A stretch of 54,833 nucleotides of DNA from Lachnospiraceae bacterium (lineage in GTDB: Bacteria; Bacillota; Clostridia; Lachnospirales; Lachnospiraceae). Numbering within the stretch: position 1 is the first letter of the stretch; every line of letters starts with the position of its first letter. Positions 34,371-43,663 of this stretch are shown piece by piece. The stretch covers positions 1 through 54,833 of the forward strand of contig JAIECJ010000067.1 of NCBI GenBank assembly GCA_029068555.1, given 5' to 3'. The translations under genes and the position numbers were made by a program. The notes under the pieces were generated by a model. That model was not told where the DNA came from. It searched no databases and saw only the letters and a list, made by a program, of their open reading frames with translations.

Positions 34371-35185
34371 GAAAGCGTTTGCGGATTTATCTGCCATTTG
34401 CGGCAAATGAGCTGAAACGGCAGCTGGCCTATAAGGGGGCATTTTATCTGTTCATACTGGTGAACCTGTTCGGGTCGTTTATCAGTTATTATCTTTGGAT
34501 GGCAATCTATGGAAGCTCGGAAAGTGCAGTGATTGGCGGGCTGACGCAGAAGGAAATGGTGGTTTATGTCTTTATGGTCTATGTTACGGCTTCGGTTGTC
34601 ACAGCTTCGATTTCAACCATAGTCAGTGATGATGTGGTGAAAGGTACGGTTGCGATGAATTTGATTAAACCGATTGACTACCGCCTGAGTCTGATTGCCA
34701 TGGCTTCGGGAAATATGGTTTACCGTTTTCTGGTTCCGTCTGTATTTATCTGGATTGGTCTCGAAATCTATAAAATAAATGCGCTGGGGCTTGCGCCTGT
34801 GACAATTCCAGGCATTTTCCTGTATTTGTTCAGCTGCATTATGAGTTTTTTGATTTGTGTATTATTTGATTTCTGCTTTGGGATGCTTGCCTTTTTTACG
34901 ACCTATATTTTTGGAATGCGGATGGCAAAAGAAGCCCTTTTGAGTTTCCTGACAGGACAGTTGATTCCGATTAGCTTTTTTCCAGCTGCGATGCAGAAGG
35001 TGTTTGATTTTCTGCCGTTTTCATCCATGGTCTACACGCCGGTCATGATCTATCTGGGGAAATACACTGGGGAGACGCTTGTGTTCATGATGCTGCGGCA
35101 GGCGTTGTGGGTTGTCATATTGTATGCGGCAGGAAGCCTGATCTGGCGTCAGGTGACAAAACGGTTAATCGTACTTGGAGGTTAG
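34367..35185 (+). CDS. ABC-2 exporter permease, first subunit
   Basis: A 272-residue membrane protein with six hydrophobic segments, of the ABC2_membrane_6 type (COG4587/COG3694-like). Features include the N-terminal amphipathic start PFAANELKRQLAYKGAFYLF and a conserved central region MNLIKPIDYRLSLIA. It overlaps the ATPase gene by four bases (ATGA), so both are translated together. A 154-base hairpin-rich spacer separates it from the second permease gene. Confidence 0.85.
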   Translation: MRKRLRIYLPFAANELKRQLAYKGAFYLFILVNLFGSFISYYLWMAIYGSSESAVIGGLTQKEMVVYVFMVYVTASVVTASISTIVSDDVVKGTVAMNLIKPIDYRLSLIAMASGNMVYRFLVPSVFIWIGLEIYKINALGLAPVTIPGIFLYLFSCIMSFLICVLFDFCFGMLAFFTTYIFGMRMAKEALLSFLTGQLIPISFFPAAMQKVFDFLPFSSMVYTPVMIYLGKYTGETLVFMMLRQALWVVILYAAGSLIWRQVTKRLIVLGG

Positions 35186-35297
35186 TGCGGGAAGAACTTC
35201 TAACCTCACGGCAAAGGCTGTTTCGCGAAGAAGTTCTGATTTGAGTATCCGCCGAGGCGGGCAGCTGGGAGTTGGTGTGGAATCAGGGATTTCACAC
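35178..35297 (+). other. Series of hairpins between two permease genes
   Basis: Overlapping inverted repeats: GAGGTTAG 35178-35185 with CTAACCTC 35200-35207; AGAACTTC 35193-35200 with GAAGTTCT 35230-35237 (mutually exclusive with the first); CCGC/GCGG near 35250-35260; and GTGTGGAATC 35275-35284 with GATTTCACAC 35288-35297. The first hairpin includes the stop codon of the upstream permease. It may be a small repeat insertion or an RNA processing or attenuation element that sets the ratio of the two permeases. Confidence 0.5.
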
Positions 35298-35339
35298 GGC
35301 AAATTGGTATTGCATGTACTTGATAGAACAGGGGGATGT

Positions 35340-36140
35340 ATGAATACAGTAAAACGATATCTGCGGCTGTACAGGGTGCTGGTGACGCAGTTTTTAAAGA
35401 CAATTATGCAGTCGAGGGTTGATTTCCTGATTGGACTGCTCGGTTTCTTCTTTACACAGGTTATGGGAATTGCCTTTCTATATCTGGTGTTTCAACAGAT
35501 TCCAAACTTGCAGGGATGGACGCTGGATCAGCTGATTTTTATCTATGGTTTTGCACAGATTCCGCGGGGAATTGACCATCTGTTTACGGACAATATATGG
35601 CTTGTGGCATACCGGCTTGTCATCAACGGGGATTTTGACCGTTATATGCTGCGTCCGATGAACATCTTTTTTCAGGTTATTGCGGAAAAGCTTCAGCCGG
35701 ATGCGCTGGGAGAGCTGCTGATTGGCACGATTCTTGTAGTCCGTTCGCTGTCAAAAGGAATTGTGATTGTGGACGGACTGCATATTGGGTTGTTTTTTGT
35801 GTCCATCTTTGCGGGGGCGTTGATTTATACGTCCATTAAATTGTTCTTTGCATCTCTGGCATTCTGGGTGAAGGTGAGTGGTCCGTTTCTACAGATTGCC
35901 TACGATATGGCGAATTTTGCAAAATATCCTACAGAGATATATTCGAAAGGTGTCCGGTTCCTGATTACGTGGGTGATTCCGTTTGCGTTTGTGGCATATC
36001 TGCCTGCCAGCTTTTTTATGAAAGCTGAAACATCGGCAGGTGTGGTTGGGATCGAGTGCGGCATTGCATTTGTGTTATGGTGGATTGCGTATGCGCTGTT
36101 TCACCGTGGGACGCAAGTATATGAGAGTGCAGGCAATTAG
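35340..36140 (+). CDS. ABC-2 exporter permease, second subunit
   Basis: A 266-residue membrane protein with about six helices, the partner of the permease at 34367, with which it shares the ABC2_membrane_6 pattern (FFFTQVMGIAFLYLVFQQ, LDQLIFIYGFAQIPRGIDHLF, NGDFDRYMLRPMN). ATG 35340 follows GGGGG and gives a normal start for the family. The frame is open upstream to 35175, but those 55 residues are polar, overlap the hairpin region and lack a ribosome site, so I exclude them. It ends the three-gene exporter operon. Confidence 0.86.
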   Translation: MNTVKRYLRLYRVLVTQFLKTIMQSRVDFLIGLLGFFFTQVMGIAFLYLVFQQIPNLQGWTLDQLIFIYGFAQIPRGIDHLFTDNIWLVAYRLVINGDFDRYMLRPMNIFFQVIAEKLQPDALGELLIGTILVVRSLSKGIVIVDGLHIGLFFVSIFAGALIYTSIKLFFASLAFWVKVSGPFLQIAYDMANFAKYPTEIYSKGVRFLITWVIPFAFVAYLPASFFMKAETSAGVVGIECGIAFVLWWIAYALFHRGTQVYESAGN

Positions 36141-36214
36141 AAAGCAACGGCATTATTAGGGTACTTATTCCTACAAGTTTACCATATCCGATCGTCTTTA
36201 CAAATTATCGAAAA

Positions 36215-36257
36215 CACTCTGAGGGACACTTCCTTATGTGAAGCGTCCCTCAGAGTG
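36215..36257. terminator. Long stable hairpin after the exporter operon
   Basis: An 18-base left arm (CACTCTGAGGGACACTTC, 36215-36232) pairs with 36240-36257 with one mismatch around a seven-base loop. There is no T-run on the plus strand; on the minus strand TTTT follows. It overlaps the left end of the family A repeat copy, so it may be part of that element. Confidence 0.55.
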
Positions 36258-36375
36258 CGTTTGAAAAATCATTTCTGTCATCTGTATAACGACGCCAAAG
36301 CGTCGTATTCACCACTTTGCATGACATTTGCACCAAAATAAGTTAACATAAGGCATTGTCTCTTATGCTTTTTAT
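36253..36375. repeat. Family A element, right-truncated copy
   Basis: Starts with GAGTGCGTTTGAAAAATCAT, close to the terminal repeat at 5894, and continues with the ACGACGC-CAAA-GCGTCGT hairpin and the body as far as CATAAGGCATTGTC. The right half and right terminal repeat are missing. It lies directly upstream of the heat-shock promoter. Confidence 0.7.
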
Positions 36376-36406
36376 AATTTATTAATAAATAAAATGAAAA
36401 AGATTG

Positions 36407-36435
36407 TTGACAATAAAAACTGAAAGTAGTAAGTT
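36407..36435 (+). promoter_or_regulatory. Promoter of the hrcA-grpE-dnaK-dnaJ operon
   Basis: Consensus TTGACA (36407-36412) with a weak -10 (TAAGTT 36430-36435) 17 bases later, preceded by an A/T-rich tract. The CIRCE operator starts 15 bases downstream, as expected for HrcA control. Confidence 0.6.
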
Positions 36436-36449
36436 AATATATGTAAATA

Positions 36450-36476
36450 TTAGCACTCCATTATTATGAGTGCTAA
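36450..36476. promoter_or_regulatory. CIRCE operator
   Basis: TTAGCACTC (36450-36458), nine bases, GAGTGCTAA (36468-36476): a perfect match to the CIRCE consensus. HrcA, encoded directly downstream, binds this element and represses the chaperone operon until heat shock. Confidence 0.97.
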
Positions 36477-36523
36477 CAAAACAAAAAATTCGGCATAGTA
36501 TAATAGGAAAGGAGCGTGGCAGG

Positions 36524-37585
36524 TTGGATTTAGACGAGCGAAAGCGAAAGATTTTGCAGGCAATTATCCGCAATTATCTTGAGACGGGAGAGCCGGTAGG
36601 AAGCAGGACCATTTCCAAGTACACGGACTTAAATCTTAGCTCTGCTACAATCCGAAATGAGATGTCGGACCTTGAGGAACTGGGATATATCATACAGCCG
36701 CACACGTCAGCAGGACGCATTCCTTCGGATAAGGGCTACCGTCTGTATGTGGACCAGATGATGATTGAGAAGGAGGAGCAGCTCAGTCAGGCGACGCAGG
36801 AAGTAAAAGAAATGCAGAAAATGCTCCTTGACCGCGAGGATAAGATGGAGGCTGTGCTCAAGCAGATGGCAAGAATGCTTGCCGCCAACACGAACTATGC
36901 CACGATGATATCGGCTCCGCAGGTCAGGGGAAATAAGTTGAAATTCATACAGCTTTCCAGAGTGGACGCAAGGCAGCTTCTGACAACAATTGTCGTAGAG
37001 GGGAATGTCATTAAAAATGAAATGATTTCTGTGGAACAGATGCTCGATAATGAGGCAATTCTGAAGCTTAATATTTTGTTAAACACAAATTTAAACGGGC
37101 TTCCAATCGAAGAAATCAATTTGGCAATGATATCAAACCTCAAGCAGCAGGCAGGCATTCATGCAGGGATCATCTCGGAAGTGATGGATGCGGTGGCAGC
37201 AGTGATCAAGGACGGCGAGCATGTAGAGATTTATACAAGCGGTGCGAACAATATCTTCAAATATCCGGAGCTTGCTGACAACCAGAGGGCGAGTGAGTTG
37301 ATTACGACCTTTGAGGAAAAACAGATGCTGAGCGAGCTTGTGCAGGACACTCTCACAGACGAAACCGGAACAGGCATACAGGTTTACATCGGCAATGAGA
37401 CGCCGGTAAAGACCATGAAGGACTGCAGTGTTGTAACGGCGACATATGAGCTTGAGGAGGGAATGAAAGGCACCATAGGAATTATCGGTCCGAGGCGTAT
37501 GGATTACGACAAGGTAATCAGTACTTTGAAAACATTGAAAAGTCAGCTTGATACCATTTATAAAAAAGACGGCGGGCAGACTTGA
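36524..37585 (+). CDS. hrcA: Heat-inducible transcription repressor HrcA
   Basis: A 353-residue DNA-binding repressor of class I heat-shock genes. The N-terminal winged helix shows LDERKRKILQAIIRNYLETGEPVGSR and the next segment SSATIRNEMSDLEELGYI; the C-terminal GAF-like domain ends with GPRRMDYDKVISTLKTL. I place the start at TTG 36524, with AAAGGAG nine bases upstream. A GTG at 36470 in frame lies inside the CIRCE operator and is not credible. First gene of the operon, so it is autoregulated. Confidence 0.95.
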   Translation: MDLDERKRKILQAIIRNYLETGEPVGSRTISKYTDLNLSSATIRNEMSDLEELGYIIQPHTSAGRIPSDKGYRLYVDQMMIEKEEQLSQATQEVKEMQKMLLDREDKMEAVLKQMARMLAANTNYATMISAPQVRGNKLKFIQLSRVDARQLLTTIVVEGNVIKNEMISVEQMLDNEAILKLNILLNTNLNGLPIEEINLAMISNLKQQAGIHAGIISEVMDAVAAVIKDGEHVEIYTSGANNIFKYPELADNQRASELITTFEEKQMLSELVQDTLTDETGTGIQVYIGNETPVKTMKDCSVVTATYELEEGMKGTIGIIGPRRMDYDKVISTLKTLKSQLDTIYKKDGGQT

Positions 37586-37627
37586 TCCAATATAGTATGA
37601 AAAATATATTATTTAGAAAGGAAACGA

Positions 37628-38251
37628 GTGGTAGTGGAAGAAAAGGAATTGGATGAACAAATTGTAGAGGATGCAAATCCGGAAGATACCAACCCAGAAG
37701 CAGATGCAGCAGCTGAAACCGACAAGTCAGAAAAGGCACAGGACAACACAGAGACCGATGACAAGAAAGAGAAAAAGAAATCTTTTCTTGGAAAAGAAAA
37801 AAAGGATAAGCCGAATAAGCTTCAGGAGAAAGTTGATGAGCTTGAGGACAAAGTAAAGCGGCAGATGGCTGAATTTGATAATTTCAGAAAACGTTCTGAG
37901 AAAGAGAAGTCAGCAATGTTTGAGACTGGGGCAAAAAGTGTTGTGGAAAAGATATTACCTGTTGTGGACAATTTCGAGAGGGGTCTGGCAGGTCTTTCCG
38001 AGGAGGAATTAAAACAGCCCTTTGCAGAAGGAATGAATATGGTCTATAAGCAGTTAATTGCGGAGCTTGAGAAGCTCGAGGTAAAGCCGATTGAGGCAGT
38101 AGGATGTGAGTTCAATCCGGAACTTCACAATGCGGTGATGCAGGTGGAGAGCGAGGAGTATGCAACCGGAGTTATTGCACAGGAGCTTCAGAAGGGATAT
38201 ACGTATCGTGACAGTGTAGTCAGACATAGTATGGTAGCAGTCGTTCAGTAG
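37628..38251 (+). CDS. grpE: Nucleotide exchange factor GrpE
   Basis: A 207-residue cochaperone that releases ADP from DnaK. Residues 1-55 are an acidic and then lysine-rich tail, 60-110 a coiled coil (LQEKVDELEDKVKRQMAEFDNFRKRSEKEK), and the C-terminal beta domain shows the GrpE signature around VGCEFNPELHNAVMQVESEEYATGVIAQELQKGY. Start GTG with AAAGGA five bases upstream. It lies between hrcA and dnaK, in the standard order, under CIRCE control. Confidence 0.95.
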   Translation: MVVEEKELDEQIVEDANPEDTNPEADAAAETDKSEKAQDNTETDDKKEKKKSFLGKEKKDKPNKLQEKVDELEDKVKRQMAEFDNFRKRSEKEKSAMFETGAKSVVEKILPVVDNFERGLAGLSEEELKQPFAEGMNMVYKQLIAELEKLEVKPIEAVGCEFNPELHNAVMQVESEEYATGVIAQELQKGYTYRDSVVRHSMVAVVQ

Positions 38252-38295
38252 GGTATTTGTTCGGATTAATAATATATGATTCTATAGATGATTAG

Positions 38296-40185
<1,890 letters not shown>

Positions 40186-40238
40186 ACGTTCTTTGCGTGA
40201 AATAGTTCAAATTACGGTATAGTATAAGAAAGGCATGG

Positions 40239-41420
40239 ATGATCATGGCAGAGCAAAAGAGAGATTATTATGAGGTATTAGGTGTTGAGCGGGGCGCGGA
40301 TGATGCCAGTATAAAGAAAGCATACAGACAGCTTGCCAAAAAATATCACCCGGATATGAATCCGGGGGATGCTGAGGCTGAGAAGAAATTCAAGGAAGCA
40401 TCAGAGGCCTATGCCGTATTAAGTGATCCTGACAAGAGACGCCAGTATGACCAGTTTGGACACGCAGCATTTGAGGGCGGCGGAGCAGGCGGATTTGGCG
40501 GTTTTGACTTCGGCGGGGCTGATTTCTCTGATATATTTGGCGATATTTTTGGTGATTTCTTCGGCGGCGGCAGAAGCAGCGCTAGAAACAATGGTCCCAT
40601 GAAAGGTGCGAATATTCGTACTAGTGTACGCATCACATTTGAGGAGGCTGTCTTTGGCATTGATAAGGAGCTGGAACTGAACCTGAAAGATACTTGTAAG
40701 ACCTGTAACGGCAACGGTGCGAAGCCCGGAACATCACCGGAAACTTGTCATCGCTGCGGTGGGCGTGGTCAGGTTGTGACGCAGAGTAAGACACCGTTTG
40801 GCATTATCAGAAATTCACAGATATGTCCTGAGTGTGGTGGTTCTGGGAAGACAATCAAGGATAAGTGTCCAGACTGTCATGGAAGCGGCTATATTTCCAG
40901 CAGGAAAAAGATACAGGTATCCATTCCGGCGGGTATTGACAACGGACAAAGCGTGCGCATCAGGGATAAAGGGGAGCCTGGCGTAAATGGAGGGCCGCGT
41001 GGTGACTTACTGGTAGAAGTTGTCGTAGACAGACATCCCATTTTCCAGAGGCAGGATATGAATATCTTTTCCACTGTTCCAGTATCGTTTGCGGTTGCTG
41101 CTCTTGGTGGTGAGGTATTGATAGACACGGTGGACGGCAGAGTCGTCTATGACGTAAAGGCAGGCACACAGACAGATACGCGCGTACGGCTTCGTGGGAA
41201 GGGTGTTCCTTCCCTCAGGAATAAGGATATCCGCGGCGACCATTATGTAACACTTGTGGTGCAGGTGCCTGATAAGCTTTCCGGCGAGGCGAAGGAATTG
41301 CTTCGTCAGTTTGACAAAGAGACTGGAAACAGTCTGGAAGCAGTGAAGAATATGGAAAAGAATGAACTGAATGAGGATAAGGATAAAAAAGAAAAAAAGC
41401 GTAAAGGATTTTTTAAATAA
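40239..41420 (+). CDS. dnaJ: Chaperone protein DnaJ (Hsp40)
   Basis: A 393-residue cochaperone that stimulates DnaK ATPase. J domain with the HPD motif ([11 protein letters not shown]), Gly/Phe-rich segment (about 80-120), four zinc-binding CxxCxGxG repeats ([32 protein letters not shown]), then the C-terminal substrate domains and a lysine-rich tail. Starts at 40239 and 40245 are both possible: AAAGG is five bases from the first, while most relatives begin at [10 protein letters not shown] (40245). Ends at a terminator, so it closes the CIRCE operon. Confidence 0.97.
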   Translation: MIMAEQKRDYYEVLGVERGADDASIKKAYRQLAKKYHPDMNPGDAEAEKKFKEASEAYAVLSDPDKRRQYDQFGHAAFEGGGAGGFGGFDFGGADFSDIFGDIFGDFFGGGRSSARNNGPMKGANIRTSVRITFEEAVFGIDKELELNLKDTCKTCNGNGAKPGTSPETCHRCGGRGQVVTQSKTPFGIIRNSQICPECGGSGKTIKDKCPDCHGSGYISSRKKIQVSIPAGIDNGQSVRIRDKGEPGVNGGPRGDLLVEVVVDRHPIFQRQDMNIFSTVPVSFAVAALGGEVLIDTVDGRVVYDVKAGTQTDTRVRLRGKGVPSLRNKDIRGDHYVTLVVQVPDKLSGEAKELLRQFDKETGNSLEAVKNMEKNELNEDKDKKEKKRKGFFK

Positions 41421-41441
41421 TATTTTAGGATAGCAACAGAG

Positions 41442-41480
41442 ACTTCTGTATGATAAGATATATTCATACAGAAGTTTTTT
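41442..41480 (+). terminator. Rho-independent terminator of the heat-shock operon
   Basis: ACTTCTGTATGA (41442-41453) pairs perfectly with TCATACAGAAGT (41464-41475), followed by a run of six T. Confidence 0.92.
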
Positions 41481-41484
41481 ATGC

Positions 41485-41613
41485 GCAGCCCCATGCAAAG
41501 GAGGTATGCCGCATAAGCGGCGCAAGGGGCGCGCAACGAGTAGGAAAAGCCTTTCCTACTCGATCTGAACATGGCAGCCCCATGCAAAGGAGGTATGCCG
41601 CATAAGGGGCGCA
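41485..41613 (+). repeat. 33-bp direct repeats flanking a perfect hairpin
   Basis: The 33-base unit beginning GCAGCCCCATGCAAAGGAGG occurs at 41485-41517 and 41574-41606 without a mismatch, and each is followed by a GGGGCGC motif. Between them lies a perfect 11-bp hairpin, CGAGTAGGAAA/TTTCCTACTCG (41537-41562). Each unit contains GCCGCATAAG, which in copy 1 forms a GCCGC/GCGGC hairpin, and an AAAGGAGG that looks like a ribosome site but has no gene after it. Confidence 0.8.
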
Positions 41614-41632
41614 TTACAAATGGGGGTTTTTT

Positions 41633-42619
41633 ATGAAGTGGAAAAAATTTACGATAAAGACAATAACGGACGCGGAGGATATTATTATCAGTACGCTTTA
41701 TGATATCGGGCTGGAGGGTGCACAGATAGAGGACAAGATACCACTGACACCGCTTGAAAAAGAGCAGATGTTTGTTGATATCCTGCCCGATGGGCCAGAG
41801 GATGACGGGATTGCATACCTGAGCTTTTTTGTGGAGGAAAGCGACGAGAATCCGGTTGATACAGATGAGATGGTAGTAAGTATCAACAGGGAGCTGGATG
41901 ATCTGCGTAACTTTATGGATGTAGGTGAGGGAACGGTTATGGTTTCTGAGACAGAGGATATTGATTGGATAAATAACTGGAAACAGTTTTTTCACCAGTT
42001 TTATATAGATGATTTGCTTGTAATTCCCTCGTGGGAGGAAGTGAAGCCAGAGGATAAGGGCAGGAAAATTCTGCACATAGACCCAGGAACAGCATTTGGC
42101 ACTGGTATGCATGAGACGACGCAGCTGTGCATCAGACAGCTGAAAAAGTATATTACGCCACAGACAGAGCTGCTTGATGTGGGAACGGGCAGCGGCATTC
42201 TTGCCATTATTTCCCTGATGTATGGGATTAAGCATGCGGTAGGAACAGACCTTGATCCTTGTGCAGTGGAGGCAGTGCGGGATAATATGGAAGTGAACAA
42301 TATCGCACCAGAAAGCTTTGATATGATGATTGGAAATATTATCACGGACAAGGAAGTGCAGGATAAGGCTGGCTATGAAAAATACGATATCGTGACTGCC
42401 AATATTCTTGCAGATGTGCTTGTTCCGCTGACACCAGTGATTGTCAAACATTTGAAACCAGGCGGCGTGTATATAACATCTGGAATCATTGACAACAAGG
42501 AACAGACAGTGCGGGATGCCATGGAAGCGGCGGGACTTACAATCATTGAGGTAACCTATCAGGGCGAGTGGGTCAGCATAACAGGTGAATTAGCCGTCAG
42601 CATGCCGCAAAGCAGCTAA
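41633..42619 (+). CDS. prmA: Ribosomal protein L11 methyltransferase PrmA
   Basis: A 328-residue SAM-dependent enzyme that trimethylates ribosomal protein L11. The SAM motif is LLDVGTGSGILAIISLMYG preceded by the family hallmark DPGTAFGTGMHETTQLC; a TANILADVLVPL motif follows. The N-terminal L11-binding part (1-130) contains a 15-20 residue acidic section. ATG 41633 is preceded by TGGGGG. Adjacent to dnaJ in the usual Firmicute order, but separated from it by a terminator and repeats. Confidence 0.95.
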   Translation: MKWKKFTIKTITDAEDIIISTLYDIGLEGAQIEDKIPLTPLEKEQMFVDILPDGPEDDGIAYLSFFVEESDENPVDTDEMVVSINRELDDLRNFMDVGEGTVMVSETEDIDWINNWKQFFHQFYIDDLLVIPSWEEVKPEDKGRKILHIDPGTAFGTGMHETTQLCIRQLKKYITPQTELLDVGTGSGILAIISLMYGIKHAVGTDLDPCAVEAVRDNMEVNNIAPESFDMMIGNIITDKEVQDKAGYEKYDIVTANILADVLVPLTPVIVKHLKPGGVYITSGIIDNKEQTVRDAMEAAGLTIIEVTYQGEWVSITGELAVSMPQSS

Positions 42620-42645
42620 ACTCTTTATGTGGTCGTTTGTAATGA

Positions 42646-42683
42646 TTATAGTATGCGGTAAATACTATTGTCATTTACTATAA
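42646..42683. repeat. 38-bp palindromic repeat, copy 1
   Basis: The reverse complement of this 38-base segment matches 52424-52461 at about 31 of 38 positions, including both ends (TTATAGTAAATGAC and ACTATAA). Each copy folds on itself through TTATAGTA/TACTATAA. It lies between prmA and rsmE. Confidence 0.6.
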
Positions 42684-42699
42684 TATAAAGGAGAAATGT

Positions 42700-43458
42700 A
42701 TGTACCATTTTTTTGTGGAGCCTTCGCAGATTTCTGACAGGACTGTCATAATTACGGGGGACGACGTAAATCATATCAAAAATGTAATTCGGCTGAAAGC
42801 AGGTGATGAGATAAGCGTCAGCAATGGTGTTGACGGAAAGGACTATCGGTGCGGCATAACTGTGATAAATGACACGGAGATTCTTTGTGAGCTGCGGTTT
42901 ATTAAGGAGGACGGTGTGGAGCTGTCCTCCAAAGTATACCTTTTCCAGGGACTTCCCAAAGGAGACAAGATGGAGCTTATCATTCAGAAAATGGTGGAAC
43001 TCGGCGTATATGAGATTATTCCTGTTGCCATGAAACGCTGCGTTGTAAGGCTTGACGCCAAAAAAGTGAAATCCAAAACAGCGCGCTGGCAGGGAATATC
43101 CGAAGCAGCCGCGAAACAGAGCAAGCGTAGTGTCGTGCCGAAGATACAAGATGTTATGAACTATCAGGATGCCCTGAAATACGCGGGGGATATGGATGTG
43201 AAGCTTATCCCGTATGAGATGGAGGATATTCTGGAAGGCTCGACAGGTATGGAAGGCACGAAAAAGCTGATAGACAGTCTGGCGAACGGACAGCGGATTG
43301 CCATATTTATCGGACCAGAGGGCGGATTTGAGGCAAGTGAGATACAGGCGGCAATGGATCTGGGAATGAAGCCAATAACGCTCGGAAGACGGATCTTGCG
43401 TACTGAGACTGCAGGAATGACGGTGATGGCGTGGATTATGTACCAGTTGGAAAAATAG
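42700..43458 (+). CDS. rsmE: 16S rRNA (uracil-1498-N3)-methyltransferase RsmE
   Basis: A 252-residue SPOUT-family methyltransferase acting on 16S rRNA in the small subunit. It has the N-terminal PUA-like domain (MYHFFVEPSQI, DDVNHIKNVIRLKAGDEI) and the C-terminal trefoil-knot SAM site (IFIGPEGGFEASEI, LGRRILRTETAGMTVMAWI). AAAGGAG precedes the ATG. It follows prmA, in the common order prmA-rsmE. Confidence 0.95.
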   Translation: MYHFFVEPSQISDRTVIITGDDVNHIKNVIRLKAGDEISVSNGVDGKDYRCGITVINDTEILCELRFIKEDGVELSSKVYLFQGLPKGDKMELIIQKMVELGVYEIIPVAMKRCVVRLDAKKVKSKTARWQGISEAAAKQSKRSVVPKIQDVMNYQDALKYAGDMDVKLIPYEMEDILEGSTGMEGTKKLIDSLANGQRIAIFIGPEGGFEASEIQAAMDLGMKPITLGRRILRTETAGMTVMAWIMYQLEK

Positions 43459-43502
43459 CGCTGCCCGATACAGAACATGTGGAGGGCAGACAGTGATGCA
43501 AC

Positions 43503-43543
43503 TTTGATGCAAAAATTATGCCTGTTTGATACAAATAATATGC
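43503..43543. promoter_or_regulatory. Two 19-base direct repeats upstream of the VIT/VWA gene
   Basis: TTTGATGCAAAAATTATGC (43503-43521) and TTTGATACAAATAATATGC (43525-43543) match at 16 of 19 positions and are 22 bases apart, two turns of the helix. This is a typical layout for cooperative binding of a regulator on one face of the DNA. No known regulator consensus was recognised. Confidence 0.4.
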
Positions 43544-43663
43544 AACTATGATGTTTTCACGTTGTACCATAACCATAAGAACAGTTCAGCTGCAGAGATG
43601 CCTGAATGGTTAAAAAATTTTACAACACAACAGAAAATGTTGAGAAAGGTATGGTACAGTGAG

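Noticed and set aside
35175-35339. N-terminal extension of the second ABC-2 permease
   Set aside because: The 55 extra residues are polar, lie in the hairpin region and overlap the end of the upstream permease gene; ATG 35340 has a ribosome site and gives the usual family start.
36470-36523. Longer HrcA start at GTG 36470
   Set aside because: It falls inside the CIRCE operator and has no ribosome site; TTG 36524 has AAAGGAG at proper spacing.
41485-41613. Possible two-unit CRISPR array
   Set aside because: Only two repeats, the spacer is itself a perfect hairpin, and no cas genes are in the window.
41306-42451. A 381-codon minus-strand frame opposite prmA
   Set aside because: It is antisense to well-conserved prmA and to the dnaJ end, contains translated repeat units (CGIPPLHGA) and has no ribosome site.
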